Positions 1 to 11,925 of a stretch of DNA of 64,000 bases are shown one piece after another; the stretch's first letter is position 1, and each line of letters opens with the position of its first letter. Below the pieces are notes generated by a model. That model did not search any database. It saw only the letters and a program-made list of their open reading frames with translations, and was not told the origin of the DNA. The stretch covers positions 62,087,466 through 62,151,465 of the forward strand of contig NC_134082.1 in NCBI RefSeq assembly GCF_000715075.1, in the 5' to 3' direction. Both the position numbers and the translations under genes were made by a program. Origin of the DNA: Nicotiana tabacum (taxonomy: Eukaryota; Streptophyta; Magnoliopsida; Solanales; Solanaceae).

Positions 1-211
1 TCAACTTGACGTGTACAAGTCCCTGCAAGCCAAAGGGAAGTTTTCCGAGGCAGAACTCCGAGATGTGCGTGTTAAAGCACGTGCAGCTCATGAGGCATGT
101 GGTTATGACCTCAGTACGCCTGACGGGAACAATGTTAATGATGATACGGATAGGCTCGCCTCCGATTCTTGGTATAATGAGGAGTATGCCATGGGGGATG
201 ACATGGCGTAG
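1..211 (+). pseudogene. 3' end of antisense ORF (aORF) of the left Tat-type copy
   Basis: The last about 66 codons match the last codons of the aORF in the right copy (7066-7276), ending in the same acidic Asp/Asn-rich tail and an AMGDDMA terminus. Thirteen differences in about 210 bases, mostly transitions. The 5' part is outside the window, so its coding state is unknown. It converges on the gag gene, whose stop is at 1112. Confidence 0.6.
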
Positions 212-545
212 GATTTTGTTGTATTCATTTTTTGCTTTGTTATTTTTGTGAGGGCTTCCTTGAGCCCTTTGTAAGAAAAACTTTTGTAATATATTTAGTT
301 GTAATGGACCGATTACTTTTTGCTATGTACCTCTGAATTATTTTTTTTGTTTGTTGTGAGGGGTCTCCGATTTTTCAGCCTCGTGTGATGTTTTGTTGTA
401 AATGACTGTAGATCTTAGTAACTCGAACAAGGTTGTAAATCTTAGTAGCCTCGTAAGATATTTTGGGATGACGTCGGACATTAAGTAATTAGAACACCAT
501 CGAAGATTAGATGATTAGGCCGAGGTTCTTTTAGAAAAGGTCTTT
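212..545. other. Spacer between aORF and tandem repeats
   Basis: AT-rich sequence shared with 7277-7610 in the right copy. It probably holds the aORF 3' UTR. No coding signal seen. Confidence 0.4.
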
Positions 546-1075
546 GGTCATAGGGGTGTTATTTTGAGTTGGTCGAAATGTCAATCCATTGTAATTCGAG
601 CGAGGTCGAATATTAAATGATTCGAGTGAGGTCAAATTTTTCATTCGGTGATGGCCTTTGGCCGTAAGGGTGTTATTTCGAGTTGGTCGAACTGTTAACC
701 AGTTGTAATTCGAGCGAGATCGAATATTGAATGATTCGAGCGAGGTCGAATTTTTCATTTGGCGATGGCCCCTGGCTGTAGGGGTATTATTTCGAGTTGA
801 TCGAAATGTTAACCCATCATAATTCGAACGAGGTCAAATATTAAATGATTTGAGGGAGGTCGAATTTTTTATTTGGTGATGGCCTCTAGCCGTAGGGGTG
901 TTATTTCGAGTTGGTCGAAATGTTAACCCATCGTAATTCGAACGAGGTCAAATATTATATCATTCGAGCGAGATCGAATTTTTCATTTGGCGATGGCCTC
1001 TGGCCATAGGGGTGTTATTTCGAGTTGGTCGAAATGTTAACCCATTGTAATTCGAATGAGGTCGAATGTTAGATT
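546..1075. repeat. 114-bp tandem repeat, about 4.6 copies
   Basis: Copies start at 546, 660, 774, 888 and 1002, exactly 114 bp apart. Each carries a GTAGGGGTGTTATTTCGAG block and CGAG(C/T)GAGGTCGAAT sub-repeats. It lies between the convergent 3' ends of gag and aORF. The same array is at 7611-8135 in the right copy. Confidence 0.85.
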
Positions 1076-1111
1076 GCAAAAGAATGATGGAGAGTAGAAT
1101 GTTGCTTTATT

Positions 1112-2816
1112 TCATTTGATGGAGTACATGTCGATTTCATACATAATATTGTACATGTTGATTGCTGCCCCATCGCCTCCACCGATGATCATTTGGATAG
1201 TACGGGCAGGGGAGAGGGGCTTTGGAGGTCCCTGGGGTTGTTCGCGTCCGCGAGCAAAGTTGGCTCGCCCTAGGTCTCTCAGTAGTTCCCTCAGGTGTCC
1301 CTGGTTCAGCATTCTCACCACCTCCTGCCGCAGACCTATGCAATCTTCGGTCATGTGACCCCGCTCCTGGTGAAATTCACATAGAGCATTCGACTTTCGA
1401 GTATTTGGATCAGATTTTATCTTTTGTGGCCATTGTACCTTTGTATCGAGCTTTTCTAGCGCATACACTATTTCAGAAGGGGAAACACAAAAATTGTGAA
1501 TAGATAAGAGTGGAGGCATACCTTTTTTGTTTCAGTGAGTCCCTGTGTGACGGGGCGATCCATCCGTATGCCGAGCTGGTGGTGGGACGACTATTCTGAT
1601 GTAGGGCTGATGTCTTTCTCGGCCAAGATGGGGACCCAATTAATCCCTTTGACTGTCGTTACGACGATCCTTTCTTGATTCTGCTTGAACTGATGTCAGC
1701 CGTTGGATTAGACCATTGAGGTCGTCCTCGTCGGCTCTTACCACGGTGCAGTAGGCATTGTGGATTTCTTCCTAGGTGGTGGGAGGATATTTCATGAGTC
1801 TGCTCAATAGTTTTCTTGTTGCTCTCGACCCATTCCTGCTCAACCCGTTCTGGAAGACCGCTACCGCCATTCCCTCTAACACATTTGGTAGGCTCATTCT
1901 CACCCTATTAAACCGGGCGAGGAAGTCCTTGAGTCCCTTGCCAGGCGATTGCCTAACGGTGAATATATCGTTCACCTTGGCTTCTGCCTTTTTAGCCCCT
2001 GTGTGAGCGGTGACAAACTTGTCCGCCATTCCTCAAAAGTCGCTATTGACAACACCGGCAGTTGTGAGTACCAGGTTAGGGCTCCCTCTCTTAGGTTTCG
2101 CCGAATTTTTTCAGTAGCACTGACGGTACTTGCTCCTTTGAAAGGTTATTGCCCTTCATCGCTGTGGCATAGTGAACGATATGATCTTCTGCGTCCGTAG
2201 TGCCATAGTATATCTTCAAATATGGTGGCATTTTGAAGGTTTTTGGGATGGCATGGGGGGCTGCTCCTTCGTTGTACAGTTGTTCGACGAATCGACCAGC
2301 GTCTCATTTCGGTAATAACTTTGGGGCGCCCGGTATTTTGTCGACCCTTTCTTGATGTTCCTTCATCTGATCACGAAGCGTTTTATTTTCGTTTTCCATT
2401 TCTTCCATTTTCTTCAGAATGGTTGTGAGTGCATCATTACCTGCATCAATAGTGGCATGAGTGTTACCTGTTTGGGGGGTGTCCTGTTCGCTAGTGGTTG
2501 TCATGATGTCTATATGTGTAGTATCTCTGTTCTCCGTTGGGACAGGTTTATCGAGTATGTTGTTCAGAGTGCTTGTTAGCCACTCTTCCAGTAGTCTTTT
2601 TAATGTTGGTGGTGCTTCCTCTATTGTTAATGTGGAGGCTACCTTTTCGCGTGAAGCAGTTACACTCTCGCGGAGGGGGGAGGGGGGAAGCATTCCGTCT
2701 AGGTGTAGCAATCGGTGTCGTGCTTTCATCGTTTTCCCTGCCACGTTGATTGTGTTCAAGATGTTGGTAGCAATACCTGCTATCGTTCTCAACCTCGCAT
2801 CTCCTTTTCCTGCCAT
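1112..2816 (-). pseudogene. gag of Tat-type element, broken (left copy)
   Basis: Three open stretches in different frames (about 2816-2304, 2029-1772 and 1519-1112) make up one decayed gag. The start is placed at the methionine at 2816 (MAGKGDARLRTIAG), shared with 32770 in the right copy. The middle part has the retrotransposon gag fold signature (QSPGKGLKDFLARFNRV). The last part has a zinc-knuckle-like CEFHQERGHMTEDC, with His in place of the second Cys, typical of Tat-lineage gag in Solanaceae. Gag forms the nucleocapsid particle. Frameshifts between the stretches mean it is very unlikely to give a full protein. Confidence 0.75.
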
Positions 2817-2890
2817 TGTTAGCGGTGCAAACAAGGAAGAGATGTGTTTTTTTTGTGATCTAGAAAGAACTATAGTTTCAACTAGAGAAC

Positions 2891-2908
2891 TCCCCACAGA
2901 CGACGCCA
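2891..2908 (-). other. Primer-binding site, left Tat-type copy
   Basis: On the - strand this reads TGGCGTCGTCTGTGGGGA, beginning with TGG (complement of a tRNA 3' CCA) three bases inside the LTR. I do not assign the tRNA. An identical site is at 32843-32860. Confidence 0.65.
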
Positions 2909-2911
2909 AAT

Positions 2912-3512
2912 TGTTTGAGCAAATAATTGCTAAACTAATTAATAACAAACTAATGGAGTGAATCTCAGTTGAACTCAATAATTTCTAGATCAAATGGAAC
3001 GAAATTCTACTATAATGAGAACGATTTAGAAGCGTTAAGTGATATACTCGAGGCGTTAAGATTAGCAAAATATATAATAACCTGAAAATGCAATGAATGC
3101 AAGAAATGATAATGGTCAAAATATAAAGGGACTGTCACCCAATGATCGTGTGATTGGATGCCTTCTCTTTCTGATGACGTGAAAGATATGCAGCCGATAT
3201 GAATGTGGAATCCAGAGATTTATGATTGAAAGTTAAACAACATGTGCTTGAGTAAAGTGAGTAAGACAATTCTTTCGTATATTCTTCTCTCATTTTTACA
3301 ATGTGCTCTCTCTTCTTTCAAAGTGGCAGCCCCCTCTTGTTTACTAACTCCTCCTATTCATAAGGGACATTTTTTCAAAAAACCCTAAAAAAGTACAACA
3401 TAAAGAATATCCAAAAGACATATTCCTCCCATCTCTTTCTAAGTTTAGACTACCGTTACTATCTTATTTCGGCTGCCCGCTATTGGTTGTCGTCCTTTAT
3501 CACAACGACCGA
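2912..3512 (-). repeat. LTR A, truncated 5' LTR of the left Tat-type copy
   Basis: It begins TGTTTGAGCA like LTRs B (3565) and C (32864) and follows them to about 3512, where the match stops inside a CACAACGAC stretch. The position matching the LTR TATA box reads TATTCATA here, against TATTTATA in B and C. In the first 350 bases it differs from C at about 9 sites but B differs from C at about 23. Confidence 0.75.
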
Positions 3513-3564
3513 TGTGAATTTATTTTGTAAAGAGTAAAAAAAACGAACGATATTTTGATAGACC
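3513..3564. other. Short flank between two LTRs
   Basis: About 52 bp of AT-rich sequence not shared with any LTR copy. It ends in AGACC, which resembles the TGACC at 33540-33544 right of the complete element, so AGACC/TGACC may be a decayed 5-bp target-site duplication. Confidence 0.5.
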
Positions 3565-4240
3565 TGTTTGAGCAAATAATTGCTAAACTAATTAATAACA
3601 AACTAACGGAGTGAATCTCAGTTGAACTCAATAATTTCTAGATCAAGTGGAACGAAATTCTACTATAATGAGAATGGTTTAGAAGTATTAAGTGATATAC
3701 TCAACGCGTTATGATTAGCAAAATATATAATAACCTGAAAATGCAATGAATGCAAGAAATGATAATGGTCAAAATATAAAGGGACTGTCACCTAATGATT
3801 GCGTGATTGGATGCCTCCTCTCTCTGATGATGTGAAACAAAATGCAGCCGATATGAATATGGAATCTAGAAATTTATGGATGAAAGTTAAACAACATATA
3901 TTTGAGTAAAGTGAGTAAGACAATTCTTTCGTATATTCTTCTCTCCTTTTTACAATGTGCTCTCTCTTCTCTCAAAGTGACAGCCCCCTCTTGTTTACTA
4001 ACTCCTCCTATTTATAAGGGACATTTTCCCAAAAAACCTAAAAAGTACAACATAAAGAATATCCGAAAGGCATCTTCTTCCTGTCTCTTTCTAAGTTTAG
4101 ACTACCGTTAATATCTTATTTCGGCTGTCCACTCTTGGTCGTCGTCCTTTGTCACAACGGCCATCAGTCGTTGTGTTGTGGTGACCTCGTTCCATGTCAT
4201 GCTTATCTGCTGTCGTGGTGTCCAAATTTGGACCCATACA
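3565..4240 (-). repeat. LTR B (3' LTR of the Tat-type element)
   Basis: 676 bp, TGTTTGAGCA to GACCCATACA, the same length as LTR C. About 93-94% identical to C over the first 350 bases. Confidence 0.85.
4009..4016 (-). promoter_or_regulatory. TATA box of LTR B
   Basis: On the - strand this is TATAAATA in the context CTTATAAATAGGAG. LTR C keeps it at 33307-33314; LTR A has lost it. Confidence 0.6.
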
Positions 4241-4627
4241 TTTAGTCCTTACGCTTGTTGAGGTCCTAGCCTTGCACGTCCTTGATAAGCGGACATCGTT
4301 TGTTTCTGTTGGAGAATTTGGCTATCGAATTGCGCCGGTTTGGACGAGGTTGAGAGGGCGACGTGTTCCACGGAACCTTGGTTGATGTAGTTTATCGAGA
4401 TGTGACATCACTCCCATGCGCGTCATCATTAAGCACCTTCCCAAGATAAATAGGTAAAGGTTTTGTTTTTTCAAGAATTTTTAGTCATTTCCTTCCTTGT
4501 GTATGTATTGCTTCCTTTAGTCATCTTTTTCAATTCTTTAGCTCAGTTCCGGTAACTATACTTCTCGTCTTTCCATTCAGTCATTGTTACTCATTCTAGG
4601 TTTACCAACACACCCTTTATTACCAAG
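4241..4627 (+). promoter_or_regulatory. Putative aORF leader and promoter
   Basis: Non-coding stretch between LTR B and the aORF start. A TATA-like GATAAATAG lies at 4445-4453, about 175 bp before the aORF ATG. No clear polypurine tract was found on the - strand next to the LTR. Confidence 0.35.
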
Positions 4628-7276
4628 ATGCCCCAAACCCACCGTGAACGTGATGAGGCTTCCGACACCACACTGTTATATATAGCCTCTCCTTCCGATA
4701 GCGTGGATGTAGCGGTTGAGGAAAGAGACAGTTTCCCTTTCATAGAAGAGATACTCCCTATAAACTCGATGTCTAGGAATGATTTCCATAAGGAGCCTGT
4801 TCCTTCCCCCGTTCCGGTGATCTCTGAGACCAGGCCAACTCACATAAATGAACTTCGGTTTACGTATAATATTCCTCCTCATGTCGAGATGGTTCCAGCT
4901 GGGAGGGACCTCGTGGAGGTCCACAGACTGGGATACTGTGCTTTTTATGTATATCCTTTTGTGATCGGTCATACCCTCCCACTTCTTCCATTGGTGGAGG
5001 AGTTTTGTTGATTCTACGAAGTCTGCCCGGCGCATATATTTCTGTATACGTATAAAAAAATTCTGGTGCTAACAAAGTACGCGGAGCCGACTGGGTGTGA
5101 GATCGACATTTACCATCTTTTACATTTATTTTCCCCGGGTTTTCATAGAGGTACCATGATACATCTGCGATATCGTGGGACCAGGGGGTTGGTGGTTGGA
5201 ACGGACGATAGGGAAAGCTGAAAGTTTTGGCACAAATATTTCTTCATCAAAATGGAACACTTGGTGTTGGACCCCACCGGATTTCTAGAGCAGTGGAATC
5301 ATAACCGTAGGTGTTGGTGGCGTACGCCTGTTGTTTACTCTCGTTCTTTCTTATTTTTATTTACCAGTGACTTTTCTGCACAACTGAGAGGCGTGCACCC
5401 TTTACCCTCATCGGCATTGAGGATTGGGTAGCTCGTTTGTTACCTCATGCGGCGGGGACTCGAGATTGGCCCACCTTCCTCAAACTCTTTGGGCCGAAAG
5501 TTCCATCTGGTAAGTATTCCTTTTGTTCTGACCTTTAGTTTTTTGTTATTGTTTATTGATACGACCTCTTTGTGGTGATAGGTCGTATGACTTCCAAGAA
5601 GAAGGCTCCGGTCCTGACATTTCGTCAGGTCGTCGCATCGGCGGGGATGCAATTTACCTTAGCTGAATCCGTCCGAGGGGATCCTCATGACGTCATTATA
5701 TGGGATGAGATCTCCTCTCGGCCTATCTACCACCTTGTAGATGAGCCTTCTAACGGGGATGAATCACCGTCGAGGAAAAGGAAGAGGTTGGAGCTCGGGA
5801 AGGCCTTCGCCACCGATCTTGAAAAGAAAAGAGTTGTTACTTCGGGAGTGGCATCTTCACCTAGGTCAGGCACATGAGCCATTTTTATGGCGGATGCCAT
5901 TTTGGCGGGGAGGTCCCCTAGAGCCAAAGGGGTATGTCAAGGCGGAGGATCTGTACGATCCGCTGAGGGTGGTGCATCGTCTGCTGTTGGTGGGAGGTGG
6001 AGTGGTGCATGCCGAGGACGACGATTCAGGTTCGGACGTCTATCCCAAAGATGTGCGAGCTTTCTTAGAGCGACATACTCATGTGGAAGTGAGGAAGGAG
6101 GGTCCTGACCGACACATAGCCATCCTCGTGGATTAAGACTTGTCGGCGAATTCCGAGCAGGCAGCGTCGATGTTTGCCCCTTTGTGCGCTGCTTCCAAGA
6201 ATGCGGCGCTTAAGGCAATGAGTGATGCAGAGCTATCGTGGAGTATTTCCAACATGGCTTTGTGGGTAAGTGTTTTTCTCTCTTCTTTTGTTTTTGAATT
6301 CGTTTTCTATACTTGACCTATTTAAGTTGGCCTTCTTTCATCTGCATGTTAGACCCTTATCATGGAGATCGAGCGCGATCAGAGGGATAAGCGGAAGACA
6401 ACCATTTTTGGTAAAGTGGCCTCCAAATACAAGGAGTACCGCACCAAGCATCATGCGTTGGCCGATGTATTTACTCAGGACAAGGATTTTTAACTGTTCC
6501 GTGATGGGCTTAAGCAGAAGGAGAAAGAGTTGGCGCAAAAGGTCGAAGAGCTGAAAGAGTGGGGCAAAGAGCTGATGAAGGCCATTGCCCGACGTACTGA
6601 ACTTGAGGTGGCCCTTAAGGCTAAAGAGGATGAGTTTGAGGTGAGCAAGAGGGTGATGGATGAGAACGTCGGCCTTCAAGCATGGATGGCCACCTTAGCT
6701 GCTGAGCTTGATCGAAGGGAGGTGGAGGTTGTTGATCTGAGAGGCGAGCTGAGTGTTAAGGTTGATGGATTGTCTCGTGCTGAGAGGGGTAGGGCGACTG
6801 CCATCTCTGAGATAGCGACTTTAGAAGATGCCCTTCGCATTTGTAGATCTGAACGGGACAATGAGATGGAGACGTCAGCGCTTAAGGTAGTGAGATTTGA
6901 GGAACGTATCCAAGATTTAGAGGCGGAGTTGTCCGTGTTGAAAGAACAAGTTACTGCTTTGAAGGCGGAGGAACTGCGACGGCAATAGCAACCCTATTAG
7001 TCTCATGCTTTGACTGATCTCGCCGTGCCGTAGGAATTATACGAGATGTGGATCCACGTCGAGGCTCAACTTGACGTGTACAAGTCCTTGCAAGCCAAAT
7101 GGAAGGTTTCCGAGGCAGAACTTCGGGATGTGCGTGTTAAAGCATGTGCAGCTCGTGAGGCATGTGGTTATGACCTCGGTACGCCTGACGGGGACAATGT
7201 TAATGATAATACGGACAGGCTCGCCTTCGATTCTTGGTATAATGAGGAGTATGCCATGGGGGATGACATGGCATAG
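4628..7276 (+). pseudogene. Antisense ORF: plant 'putative gypsy-type transposon' protein, broken, multi-exon
   Basis: The ORF starts at 4628 (MPQTHRERDE). Its first part (4628-5300) has the features of the plant 'putative gypsy type transposon' family (Transposase_28-like), including HRLGYCAFYVYPF. It is broken by a TGA at 5009-5011 where an Arg codon (CGA) is expected, and another near 5219. Likely introns: about 5303-5350, 5511-5580 (CTG|GTAAGT to GATAG|GTCG) and about 6266-6352. A charged Lys/Arg-rich segment lies near 5760-5850. The 3' part (6530-6988) is a long Glu/Lys/Leu-rich coiled coil, and the protein ends in an acidic tail at 7276. Function is unknown; antisense ORFs next to the 3' LTR are known from Grande and Retand. 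Decay is mostly C-to-T. Confidence 0.65.
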
Positions 7277-7610
7277 GATTTTGTTGTATTCATTTTTTGC
7301 TTTGATATTTTTGTGAGGGCGTCCTTGAGCCCTTTGTAAGAAAAACTTTTGTAATATATTTAGTTGTAATGGACCGATTACTTTTTGCTATGTACCTCTG
7401 AATTATTTTTTTTGTTTGTTGCGAGGGTTCTCCGATTTTTCAGCCTCGTGTGATATTTTGTTGTAGACGACTATAGATCTTAGTAACTCAAACAAGGTTG
7501 TAGATCTTAGTAGCCTCGTGTGATATTTTGGGATGACGTCGGACATCAAGTAATTCGAACACCATCGAAGATTAGACGATTAGGCTGAGGTTCTTTTAGC
7601 GAAGGTCTTT
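7277..7610. other. Spacer between aORF and tandem repeats, right copy
   Basis: AT-rich sequence matching 212-545. Nothing coding seen. Confidence 0.4.
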
Positions 7611-8135
7611 GGTCGTAGGGGTGTTATTTTGAGTTGGTCGAAATGTCAACCCATTGTAATTCGAGTGAGGTCGAATATTAAATGATTCGAGTGAGGTCAA
7701 ATTTTTCATTCGGTGATGGCCTTTGGTTGTAAGGGTGTTATTTCGAGTTGGTCGAAGTGTTAACCCGTTGTAATTCGAGCGAGATCGAATATTGAATGAT
7801 TCGAGCGAGGTCGAATTTTTCATTTGGCGATGGCCCCTGGCTGTAGGGGTATTATTTTGAGTTGATCAAAATGTTAACCCATCATAATTCGAACGAGGTC
7901 AAATATTAAATGATTTGAGGGAGGTCGAATTTTTTATTTGGCGATGGCCTCTGGCCGTAGGGGTGTTATTTCGAGTTGGTCGAAATGTTAACTCATCGTA
8001 ATTCGAACGAGGTCGAATATTAAATCATTCGAGCGAGATCGAATTTTTTATTTGGCGATGGCCTCTGGCCGTAGGGGTGTTATTTCGAGTTGGTTGAAAT
8101 GTTAACCCAGTGTAATTCGAATAAGGTCGAATGTT
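7611..8135. repeat. 114-bp tandem repeat, right copy
   Basis: The same array as at 546-1075; the first two units start at 7611 and 7725, again 114 bp apart. Confidence 0.85.
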
Positions 8136-9505
8136 AGATTGCAAAAGAATGATGGAGAGTAGAATGTTGCTTTATTTCATTTGCTGGAGTATTGTACATG
8201 TCGATTTCATACATAATATTGTACATGTTGATTGCTTCCCCATCGCCTCCACCGATAATCATTTGGATAGTACGGGTAGGGGAGGGGGGCTTTGGAGGTC
8301 CCTGGGGTTGTTCGTGTTCGCGAGCAAAGTTGGCTCGCCCTAGGTCTCTCAGTAGTTCCCTCAGGTGTCCCTGGTTCAACATTCTCACCACCTCCTGCCG
8401 CAGACCTATGCAATCTTCGGTCTTGTGACCCCACTCCTGGTGAAATTCACAGAGAGCATTCGACTTCCGAGTATTTGGATCAGATTTCATCTTTTGTGGC
8501 CATTGTACCTTTGTGTTGAGCTTTTCTAGCGCGTACACTATTTCTGAAAAGGAAACACAAAAATTGTGAATAGATAAGAGTGGAGGCATACCTCTTTTGT
8601 TTCGCTGAGTCCCAGTGTGACGGGGCGATCCATCCGTATGTCGAGCTGGTGGTGGGATGGCTATTCTGATGTAGGGCTGATGTCTTTCTCAGCCGAGATG
8701 GGGACCCAATTAATCCCTTCAACTGTCATTACGATGATCCTTTCTTGATTCTGCTTGAACTGATGTCAGCCGTTGGATTAGACCATTGAGGTCGTCCTCG
8801 TCGGCTCTTACCACGGTGCAGTAGGCATTGTGGATTTCTTCCTAGGTGGTGGGAGGATATTTCATGAGTCTGCTCAATAGTTTTCTTGTTGCTCTCGACC
8901 CATTCCTGCTCAACTCGTTCTGGAAGACCGCTACCGCCATCCCCTCTAACACATTTGGTAGGCTCATTCTCACCCTATTAAACCGGGCGAGGAAGTCCTT
9001 GAGTCCCTCGCCAGGCGATTGCCTAACAGTGAATATATCGTTCACCCTAACTTCTGCCTTTTTAGCCCCTGCGTGAGCGGTGACAAACTTGTCTGCCATT
9101 CCTCGAAAGTCGCTATTGACAGCACCGACAGTTGTGATTACCAGGTTAGGGCTCCCTCTCTTAGGTTTCGCCGAATTTTTTCAGTAGCACTGACGGTACT
9201 TGCTCCTTTGAAAGGTTATTGCCCTTCACTGTTGTGGCATAGTGAACGATATGATCTTCTGCGTCCGTAGTGCCATAGTATATCTTCAAATATGGTGGCA
9301 TTTTGAAGGTTTTTGGGATGGCATGGGGGGCTGCTCCTTCGCTGTACAGTTGTTCGACGAATCGACCATCGTCTCATTTCGGTAATAACTTTGGTGTGCC
9401 CGGTATTTTGTCGACCCTTTCTTGATGTTCCTTCATCTGATCACGAAGTGTTTTATTTTCGTTTTCCATTTCTTCCATTTTCTTCAGAATGGCTGTGAGT
9501 GCGTC
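8134..9505 (-). pseudogene. gag of Tat-type element, 3' part, interrupted by Ogre insertion
   Basis: Carries the gag core (QSPGEGLKDFLARFNRV, about 9050-8840) and the knuckle-like CEFHQEWGHKTEDC, where the left copy has ERGHM. The stop is at 8134. It is split between frames like the left copy and cut at 9505 by the Ogre element. The 5' part resumes at 32385. Confidence 0.75.
9501..9505. repeat. Target-site duplication of Ogre element, left
   Basis: GCGTC, repeated at 32385-32389. The empty site in the left copy (2431-2435) reads GCATC followed by ATTACCTG, matching the sequence right of the insertion. Confidence 0.9.
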
Positions 9506-10204
9506 TGTGAGCACGTGATTTTCGCCCTATATGAGAATCACTCCCAAAAAAAAACAATTTTCCTTTTGTGTGCAATTTTTGTATTTTTGTGGTATTTTTG
9601 TATAATTATTTGTATTTTTGTATGTGCATGTTTATTTGTTTAAATTAATAAAAATATAAAATATATCGCATTTTCATTTAGGATTTAATCCTACAATTGT
9701 TAGTAATTAAGTTTGTTTTACAAAAATGAAAATTTCAAAAAATGTGCATCGTTTGCAATTTTAGCATTTAATGTCCAATTGTACAATTTTATGCTTAATT
9801 ATCACTTAATTATGTGTTACTTGTTATTGGGAATTAATTTGTGCTTTTATAAATTAATTTAGTTCTATACAATAATTTAAGGATTTTTAGAATTTAGTTT
9901 TAGAAAAATAAAAGAAGAAAAGAGAACAAAAAATATAAAGAAAATCGGAATTGGGCTCTTCTTCAATTTTGAACCACAGGCCCAAATATACCCAACCTTC
10001 CTCTACGATCCGGTCCATTTCAAACCGGTTCGACCCAGTCCATAACCCAAATACCCAACACCCCCCTATTTTATACAAAACAAAACAAAAAAACCAAAAA
10101 AAACCCTAACACTAACCATCCCCCCCCCTTCCTTATCTTCTTCTTCTCCATCACCTTCCCCAAGCAAGCAACCATGGATGCCCCCCCGTCCTTCCCCTTC
10201 ACCA

Positions 10205-10292
10205 CACTCACACACACACACCCCAACAACAACACACACACACACACAGCAACCCACACACACACAGCAACACATACACACACACACACACA
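10205..10292. repeat. CA microsatellite in 5' LTR
   Basis: Interrupted (CA)n. The 3' LTR has the matching tract at about 28755-28840. Confidence 0.8.
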
Positions 10293-11925
10293 GTCTTCGT
10301 CGTCTTCAACCAAACGACCCTACTGTGTTGCCATGGCTGCTGCCTTTTCCTCTTCGTCAAGCTCCAGCAGCCATTGCGCGAGCTGCCAGGCTTCACCCTC
10401 TTCGTCGTCATCACGTCGCCGAAAAACCTTTAGTCGAACCAGCAGCTCCGTCAAACCAAAATAGTCCATCGTCGACGACCATCCTCGCACTATGGACGAC
10501 CCAACAACTAGCTCGTTGCTGCTGCTGCTGCTTCATCCAGCTCTCCAGTTGCTCCTGCTACGTCCATCGACCTCCCATGTCCATCACCGTTGTTGCTTCT
10601 GCTACAGCCATGGACGACCACGGGCTGCTCCATTACGTTGCTGCTGCCTTGATCTCGTCCGTGTTGTTGTGGCTCGATGCTGCTGCTTCGTCCAGCTTCG
10701 TTCAACATCCATGGTGGCCACTACTCAACCACAAACAACTGCTGCTCGACGATATTCAGTTTCAATCCGTCGAGGTCGTTATGTGTTGTTTTGAGTTCGT
10801 CAAGTTTAAAAGGAAGGTGAGTTTGTCGTTGAAGTCAAGATCCGTTAGGGCGTTGGCAGTCTTGGTACGATAATCGTTTCCGGACAGTTTGTTTTCGTTC
10901 AAGTTCTTCGTCGTTTCGATCCGGTTAGTGGGTTTGAGTTTCATTTTTGTCCGCATTTTGTTTTGATATTCTCGAATCTAAGATCGGTAAATGTTTGATT
11001 CTTGTTTTGTTCGTGTTTGTCGTTTTGTTAATTTTTTTCGGTTTGTTCATGTTAGTTTAATATCGTTAGATTCAAATTGAAATTTAATTAATTATATTTC
11101 AGTTTGTTTTATTAATTTAAAAGGATTTAATTTTAATATAGAAGAGTGTTGGTTTAAATCGCTTGAATCCGTTGTTTGTTGTAGATTTAATTCGTGTTCA
11201 TTTTGTTTGAAGTTTGTTTTTAATTCAGTGATTTAATGTGAAGTTATGTTTTGGTTTTTAATTCTTTTGATTCAATGTATCTTTGTTATAATTTTGTTGG
11301 ATTTAATTTTAAAAAAAAATCAATTGATTATTTGAGTTTAGTGATTTGAATCTGCTTATTTATTTTTGTTTAAGTTTGATTTGAATTTGCGCTCATGCTT
11401 TGAATATATTTGTTTGTTATTATTGTTGAATCTGAAAATAGATTTGTTGTTTAAAAAGATTGTTCAATCAAAATAATTCCAGTTGTTTCTTGTTGTTCAT
11501 CATATAGTTTGAGTTTGTTCATAAAATCTGATTAGGAATTGGTTATAGCTGCTATATTTTGGTTAGAATTGATTAGTTGAACTTGTTATAGCTGACGGGG
11601 TAGATTGGTAAATTACAATGTTTTCAGGGTCAAAATGGTAATTTCAGTAAGGTCAGAGGGGTATTTTTGGAATTAAAATTCTGAATAAATATATATTTTG
11701 AGTGTTCTTTCCATTAAGATTAAGATAATATTAAAATAATCAATAATGGGGGACCAAGATATAATGGTGGAGAATAATGCAATTGTTTAATATAAGCATG
11801 AGGGACAAGATATAATGAGGTATTTGTTTAATGTAGTGGGGGACAAAACATTAAGTAGTGAGATTAAAAGGGGATGAGTGGGAAGATAGTGGGTTTTATG
11901 TTTAAAAAAAATGCTGAAAGATGGG

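Larger units (their letters stand above)
1..3512 (-). mobile_element. Truncated non-autonomous Tat-type LTR retrotransposon (left copy)
   Basis: This block repeats 7066-9505 plus 32390-33455 at about 94-97% identity with few indels. Reading the - strand it runs 5' LTR (2912-3512, cut short), primer-binding site, gag, 114-bp tandem repeats, and then the 3' end of an antisense ORF on the + strand. The rest of the element lies left of the window. It lacks the Ogre insertion carried by the right copy, so 2431-2440 shows the empty pre-insertion site. No pol domain is visible between gag and the antisense ORF. The gag plus antisense-ORF layout fits Retand/Grande-like members of the Tat lineage of Ty3/gypsy; that assignment is from known architecture and gag motifs. 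Confidence 0.75.

Noticed and set aside
10071..10873. Open frames of up to 231 codons on both strands in the Ogre LTR
   Set aside because: They are Ser/Pro/His or Cys/Val low-complexity translations of CA and CT-rich sequence, overlap each other on both strands, and are not kept in the Ogre-2 LTR.
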